NCBI GenBank assembly: GCA_014529385.2
Contig: CM043944.1
Location: 94,200,476-94,264,475, forward strand
DNA length: 64,000 bases
Reading direction: 5' to 3'
Source of the DNA: Adiantum capillus-veneris
Taxonomy: Eukaryota; Streptophyta; Polypodiopsida; Polypodiales; Pteridaceae
The notes beneath the pieces were generated by a model. It did not search any database and was not told the DNA's origin. It worked only from the letters and a program-made list of their open reading frames with translations. Below are positions 58,490 to 64,000 of this stretch, piece by piece (position 1 is the stretch's first letter; each line of letters opens with the position of its first letter). The translations under genes and the position numbers were made by a program.

Positions 58490-59845
58490 CTATTCATCTG
58501 TCAGAATGGTGGATCCCGTTGCTAGAGAAACCCATAACTTACGGCCTGTGGGTTGGGAGGTGACTTGCAATCATTTTACAGTGTTAGGTGACAAAAATGA
58601 ATGTGAGCTACCCGAATCAATAAGAAAGGAAAGAGGTTTACCCTCATACTCTCCCTTAGTCTCAAGAATGGAGAATTGTCGATTTCAGCCACTGGGGTCC
58701 AAGGCAGCATAGATGTGGGCTTGCTCCTCCATCTCATCCTTTATTGAAATGAAGTTCACAGTTGATGATCTAGGTGGGTTGTTGGTTGGATTTTGTCCAT
58801 GAAGATGAGGCATAGGATTAGGTCTTGCTTGTGCTCAATTTCTCCCTCTGGTTTGAAGGTTTCTAAATTGTCCCCCTTGATTGGGTGAATTCAGATGGTT
58901 AGCAGGAGGCACCAAATAATTTGAGTCATTTCCTTTAGGGCATTCGGCTTTCTTATGACCAAACTCTAGGAACTTGTAGCATTGAATTTGTCTTCCATTC
59001 TGAGTGACTGGAAGAGCGTTCACACGAACAAAATGTGGTGGCGGTTAGGGTTGGGCAGCTGGCTTTGGGATAAATGGTACTTTATTTGCTTGATAGGGCT
59101 GACCGTGGTAAGAAGGAAATTCCCGCTTCTTATTAGTTGTGGTGATTCCCTTAAAAAGGCTCTTATTTTTTGACTTGGCCCAAATTAAAGCGTCTACGAG
59201 TGAAACAGGTCGGAGGGACTCTACTTCAGAAGCCAAATCTCCTCCAAGTCCAAGGATGAAGCAACTTAGATTTTGTTCCTCTGTCATGAGAGGAGCATAT
59301 CGTGAAAGCTGGACAAACTCCTCATAGTAATCTTCGACAGACCTATTCCCCATCTTGCATGAAAGAAACTCATTCATCTTAGTGGTGGAGTAGTCTAGGG
59401 GAAGATAGCGTTCCTTGAGAAAATGCTTTAACTCATCCCAACTTTGAGTCACTTCTGCTACCTGGCGAGTTTGACAGTTGAGCTTCCACCATGTTTTTGC
59501 AGGTCCTTCTAGCTTGGCTCTTCCCATTATTCCTTGAGCTATTGAATTGTAACCAGCAAGAGCAAAGTAGTCATCCATCTGAATTATCCACTCTTCTAGT
59601 TGGGTAGGCACATCATCACTCGTGCCTAAAAATGGATGCGGTTGCACAGATTTGAGAAGGGCCTTGAGATCTTTGTCACTCCCAAAATCCTCTACAAGGG
59701 TTGCAGCAAGCGACATTTGGTTGGAACGTGGCACAGGTGTAGCTTAGGGTGTTGGTGGCACTTGTGAATCAAGGGGTGCATGATCTAAAGCACTAACTGA
59801 TGGTACATCCCAAGTAGCTTGACTCCTTGTAAGTCTACGTGGCAT
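58490..59845 (-). pseudogene. Gypsy gag and protease start
   Basis: The start ATG at 59845 gives MPRRLTRSQATW. A stop at 59744-59746 follows. 59734-59045 holds the capsid (Retrotrans_gag) with WELK-like YFALAGYNSIAQGIMGRAKL, TWWKLN, FLKERYLP and FLSCKMGNRSVEDYYEEF. The zinc knuckle at about 58960 reads CYKFLEFGHKKAEC, where the second Cys is Phe. Stops lie at 59042-59044, 58832-58834 and about 58690. The protease motif LIDSGSSHSF lies at about 58600-58630. Confidence 0.88.
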
Positions 59846-60082
59846 TTTGCTGAGACAAAAAAAATATCCTTTCTCTTAGCAATCGAGTTGAAAAACCTTT
59901 CAGGTATACAAGACTAGTTAAATTCTTTTTAGAGATAAAAGGTAAACTCTTTGTTATTTTTTCTCTCTTTCAAAACTTTTTTTTTTCTATTATGTCAAAA
60001 GCTTTTTACATCTCAGGCAAATACTTATTGATATAGGCTTGCACTTCTTTAGTAATTTCTATACATCAAGTTCTTCCATCTC

Positions 60083-60610
60083 CTACTTTGTCAGTACAGA
60101 CTTTAAAGCGCTAAGGTTACAATTCACTGAAAATACAAGTCTGTGGACTCGAGAAGAAAGTGACTTGCGAGCACATATAGCCTCACCAACTTGTTTCCAA
60201 GGGTTATGTGTAAATGGTCCAGTAAGTGATGTTCTTTGTCGTGGGTAGATAAACATCTTATCATGAGGGAGATTGGTTATTAATAGAAGAAGCTTGCTTT
60301 CATACTCTATGGCATGAGAACTAATAATACAATAGCGATTGGGACCTAGTCCCAATTTCTCCCTCATCATGGCCAGGCGAAGATTATTTAGAAGATGTTC
60401 ATGGCCCCAAAGAGTTACTTCAGTTATGTTGCATTGGGTCTTCCACATTTGTTGAGCTCCGGTTGTCCCTTTGGCAGGAAAAAGAAGGTGAACAAAGTGT
60501 TCTAACATGGTCTCCTTTTGTTCCATAGTTGCTTCTTCCATTTGCTTTTGGACAATTTCGAGTAATTCCTCTTCTTGAGAGGTCCACGTCATCTGCAAAT
60601 TTTCATGCAA
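60083..60610 (-). CDS. Accessory ORF 1 of the gypsy element (upstream of gag)
   Basis: 175 codons, ATG at 60610. An acidic/Gln-rich N-terminal part (EEELLEIVQKQMEEATMEQK) is followed by LLFPAKG, EVTLWGHEHLLNNLRLAM, LGLGPNRYCIIS, NLPHDKMFIYP and LTGPFTHNP. It lies between the primer-binding site and gag, same strand as gag-pol. It shares a conserved core with the antisense ORF at 54392-54950. The family is unknown to me. It is not a known Gag, envelope or silencing suppressor that I can name. Confidence 0.65.
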   Translation of the reverse strand: MHENLQMTWTSQEEELLEIVQKQMEEATMEQKETMLEHFVHLLFPAKGTTGAQQMWKTQCNITEVTLWGHEHLLNNLRLAMMREKLGLGPNRYCIISSHAIEYESKLLLLITNLPHDKMFIYPRQRTSLTGPFTHNPWKQVGEAICARKSLSSRVHRLVFSVNCNLSALKSVLTK

Positions 60611-60691
60611 TTTGAGAATTTATTTTTCATTATCTCACTCTTTTCTACAAGAGTCAATTAAGACCTTTATCTATCCAAGGATAAAAAATGC

Positions 60692-60703
60692 GCTCTGATA
60701 CCA
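60692..60703 (-). other. Primer-binding site of the gypsy element
   Basis: The minus strand reads TGGTATCAGAGC, 2 nt from the LTR. It uses initiator tRNA-Met, the same primer as the copia copies. Confidence 0.92.
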
Positions 60704-60705
60704 CT

Positions 60706-63615
60706 TCTAAGGGCCATGATCGGGGACCACTGACTGTACCATCTCCACATGGATACACCCTGATCTCCGACATCCCTCCCGCTTGAGACCGACACCAAGA
60801 CAAGACTCCTTCTGCTCTTCGATGCCAACTCAAGGGGGTGATAAAATTCAAGTTCTCTCATATGGATCCCTTAGCCCTGAAGAACCTTGCTTACCAATCA
60901 ATCTTACCAATCAAAGTCATCATACTAACGTGGAACTCAACCTTCCAAGGTCAACTGGTGGGAGTTCTCTAATTCACCCTTGGTTCTAGGTCATTGACAA
61001 AATTTTCCGGTTAGGACCGAGCACAGCCGTCAATGCCTTCCCCTAAGGTGAGTGTATTATAATCTACACGAATCTCTCGATCCCAAGTTGTTCCCTGCTC
61101 GGTAGATCGGAATCCCTTTTTCCAAGCTCTAGACTTAATTGCTAAGACAACATAAAATTGGGTTTAACTTTCCGGCCAGCAATCAACCCTCCGGAATCCG
61201 CCCACCCACCAAACCGTTTGATAAATGCACCTTCACAAGGTAGTACTATGATACTACAAAACAATATTCCAATTATGGCGAACCAAGAATACATTTCAAG
61301 CATTTGAAAGCAGCATGCAAATTGTTGCATACCCTTGCAAATGTGCATTTATTAGGTCGTTCCCACCTTTTCCTTTATAGAATATTTTCACTTCCTTTTT
61401 TCTTTAGTATTAGTAAGATTATCTACTTATCTTTCAAGCAATCCCATATACTTCTCCAGGCATATCCCGATCCTCGTCCCAGGACTCGGGTATCCTGTCT
61501 CCTCCGCCACATGAGAAGGCGACGCCTTTACACAGATTCCAATTCTTATTTTTCTTTATCTTGTGTGGGAAAGGCTTCAAAAATAATCTACTTTAGGTTC
61601 CTTTTAAATCAATAATCCCGAGAAGAAGAGCAAAGGTCCGACTGATGAGGACAACTGCGGAATAGCCCATTTAGGTTCCTAGCCTTTCCAAGGTTCTTTT
61701 TTTCCAAACAATTTGAAGAGTTCCTTAATTGAATCGCATCTTCCTCCCTTATCCTGATCCCTCCATGGATCCTTTTTCCTTCCTCCTTTTCCCGTCGGCA
61801 TCAGGCCTACCCGGACTAGGCCGATTGCCAAACGCTCCGCGGGTCACATCCACCCGGCCGGGACACACTCCCATTCAATCCCATTTCTAGGGCAATGAAT
61901 GAACCCTGAGCTCAAACATAGACCAACGGTTATCAACCCTAGCCCAAAAGGACCATCCCCCGTTGTATCCCACAGGTAAACACTTACGCTGGCCTTTTTC
62001 CAAACAATGAAGACAAGTTCACACTTAAATCGCTATGTTATGATAGGGCTATCCACGTCATTCTTCTTGGTAAATTTTTTAATCCTAGTTTAAATTTTTC
62101 GATTAAGCTCCTTGAGTTATAAACCCTTAATTCCTAATTCCTTTTAATTTCCTATTCAAACAAGACCTTAAGAAAACAACGAATCTCATGGAAGTTTAAG
62201 GTTTTGTCTCCAAGTAAGTTTCACGTTATCCCCGACTTCGATGAATCCCATTTTGGTCCTTTTTCATCATTTGCAATCCATGGGGCATCTCCATGGAAGC
62301 GATGGGAGTTTTATGTTGAAGAAACATGGTCACGACATCCACGAAGCTATCCCCTTACTCCCCCCTTCAAATTTGCAAAACAAACTTGAAAGAAGACAAA
62401 CTTGAAATGGACAATGCATATGCTTTCTATAATGAGTTTTTGCTTTGGTGTGATCTATGCGTGATACACACAAAACATTCGAGATGCACCAACTTACAAC
62501 TTGGGCAATTAATCAAAACTTCTTTTGAGTGCTTATGCACGAGTAAAACCCTTCTATGCATGGTAGTGTAAAAATGGCGAAGTTCCTAAGAGTCGACTTG
62601 CTAGTGTATCGTAAAATATGCATGTAATAGTGTATGAATGATTAAAATTATTCTCTAGAAAGGTATTTAGGCGTACCTTTAATACCATGGAAAGGATTAA
62701 TCAAGTGGCTTAAAGAGGCTTAAGGTTTCGGAGCCTTAATGTGTAGATAGCAGGGTCTTCTCCTTGCTTTGGAAGAGTAACGGCAAGTGTATTGACGTGG
62801 CTGGATCTTTTCCGTTTCCCTTTGCTTGAAAACCTCCAATTTGGTTATGGGAATAGAAAGGCATTAAGAAAAATTCAAGCTATGGAAAGCTTGTAGGTTA
62901 AGAGAGAGAAGGTGAAGAGAGTAATGGTGATTTGGGTTATGGTTATGGCTTCTCTTGAGGAGAGAGGGATGTGTAGGTGTGTGTGTGTGAAGAAGGATTA
63001 GCATTGGCTTTTCATGGTTCACTATCAAGCTTGCACTATCAAAATGTGTAGAGAAATGAGGTGAAGTGAAGCGTAGCGAAATGTAGCAAAGTGAAGAGAA
63101 GAAGTTTTTAATGAGTAGGGAAGGCCTCCTTTTAAGCTTAATTTGATAAGGCCTTTAGCTTATCATGATAAGTTACTTTACATATTTTGATAGGCTTTCT
63201 TTCTTCTCAAAGCTTCTCCAACAAGCTACTTATGCAAGAAGCTAATTTCCTACAAGTGGCTTATGCATGAAGCTACTTTTCCTACCTCAAGTGGCTTCTT
63301 CAACAAGCTACTTTCAACTAGTGGATTTTTTTTTCAATAAGTTACTTTTTCACCTTACCCTATTCTTTTTTTGTTTTTCTTACACATTTATATTTTCTTG
63401 AGATAAAACCAATATCCCATGCATTGGTTATATCCACGTTCCCATGGTGAAAATTGAAAGTGTCTCATGGATAGCTTTGCATTGATTATATCCATGTTCC
63501 CATGCTTAAAACCAAAAGTGTCTTGTGGGTAGCTAGGGTGCTTTACCCGATCGTATTCGAAAAGTCAACGGCTTAGATATTTCAGCAAGAGTAAGTCTAA
63601 GAGGAGGACCTTACA
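60706..63615 (-). repeat. 5' LTR of the gypsy element
   Basis: 2,910 bp. On the plus strand it starts TCTAAGGGCCATGATC and ends GGAGGACCTTACA. Compared with the 3' LTR it has only one 327-bp unit and an extra GC-rich segment at about 61797-61975 (CCGGACTAGGCCGATTGCC). Confidence 0.92.
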
Positions 63616-63620
63616 CACTT

Positions 63621-64000
63621 ACTGGATCTACTACCTAGGCACACTAAGTGACATGTTCTTTACAGCTTGGAGCTCCCATAGAGCCCATAACCCATTAAAA
63701 TATTACAGTGGCTTGAAATAAATCGGGAATTTACAATACGTGACCATTTTGGAAAAACGTGAAAATGTGTAACTCCAATCTTTACTGATTATTTGTATTC
63801 ATCTTCGATGTGCATTCGTAAGGCTTCAGTCTTTAGTAGCTTCTGTTAACTGATGTTGACTCAGTTAAGAATTCCAAAGGCTAATTGCACTGCAAATTGC
63901 TTGCATCTAATATTGAAAGAAAGATGATGCGATGTTGAAATAAACATGATTTGTGGTAGAAACACCTTGCTCCCACAATTGGTCCCTATCACAATTTGTG
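63621..64000. other. DNA flanking the gypsy element, no gene recognised
   Basis: Possibly the continuation of the outer LTR element interrupted at 50762. AT-rich, no motif. Confidence 0.4.

Larger units (their letters stand above)
50763..63615 (-). mobile_element. Ty3/gypsy chromovirus, complete structure, inactivated
   Basis: LTRs at 50763-54146 and 60706-63615, target duplication CACTT (50758-50762 and 63616-63620), tRNA-iMet site at 60692-60703. Order on the minus strand is accessory ORF 1, gag, protease, RT, RNase H, integrase, chromodomain. A second accessory ORF lies in the opposite direction at 54392-54950. Stops and frameshifts interrupt gag-pol. The two LTRs differ by two extra 327-bp units, one ~175-bp indel and substitutions. 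Confidence 0.95.

Noticed and set aside
60692-60703. tRNA gene fragment
   Set aside because: TGGTATCAGAGC is a primer-binding site directly at the LTR, not a tRNA gene; likewise at 5377 and 29124.

Overview
This window is repeat-dominated nuclear DNA of a land plant. The evidence is a spliced LRR receptor kinase gene, Ty1/copia and Ty3/gypsy retrotransposons primed by initiator tRNA-Met, a CACTA transposon, a plant-type LINE, a sucrose synthase relic and very many long GA/CT/GT microsatellites. The LINE and transposase families remind me of those expanded in ferns, so a fern is my best guess. That rests on recollection of the families, not on a search.

Layout. 1-640: no gene, one inverted repeat. 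640-4500: decayed LINE polymerase (+). 4615-10142: complete copia element A (+) with 5-bp target duplication AAAAT. 10760-17000: a five-exon non-RD LRR receptor kinase gene (-), intact except for one 1-nt deletion. Every intron of it carries a copy of one foldback repeat family. 17200-24300: a MULE-like MITE, a sucrose synthase pseudogene between two repeat units, and microsatellite-rich DNA. 24405-29919: copia element B (-, same family as A, target duplication TTAGC), inserted in a hairpin beside a CACTA transposon. The CACTA transposase reads leftward from about 32321 and the right terminus lies near 35514. 32330-35300: microsatellites and a possible tRNA-derived SINE. 36540-47705: a block of four clusters of degenerate 16-bp palindromes (TATGCTAATTAGCATA type). 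It surrounds a transposase-like gene (+) and an FCP1/HAD-like gene (-), and is interrupted by copia element C (37438-40335, -, target duplication GTTAG). 48500-50757: part of an outer LTR element whose primer-binding site is at 50081-50090. 50763-63615: a Ty3/gypsy chromovirus (-, target duplication CACTT) nested in that outer element. It carries two related accessory ORFs, one sense beside gag and one antisense beside the 3' LTR. 63616-64000: flank.

The only plausible cellular protein genes are the receptor kinase, the sucrose synthase pseudogene and the FCP1-like gene. Nearly everything else is transposon-derived and carries stops or frameshifts. The two most interesting observations are the palindrome-ladder locus (36.5-47.7 kb), which looks like an undescribed DNA transposon, and the foldback elements whose ends lie close to splice sites in the receptor kinase introns.
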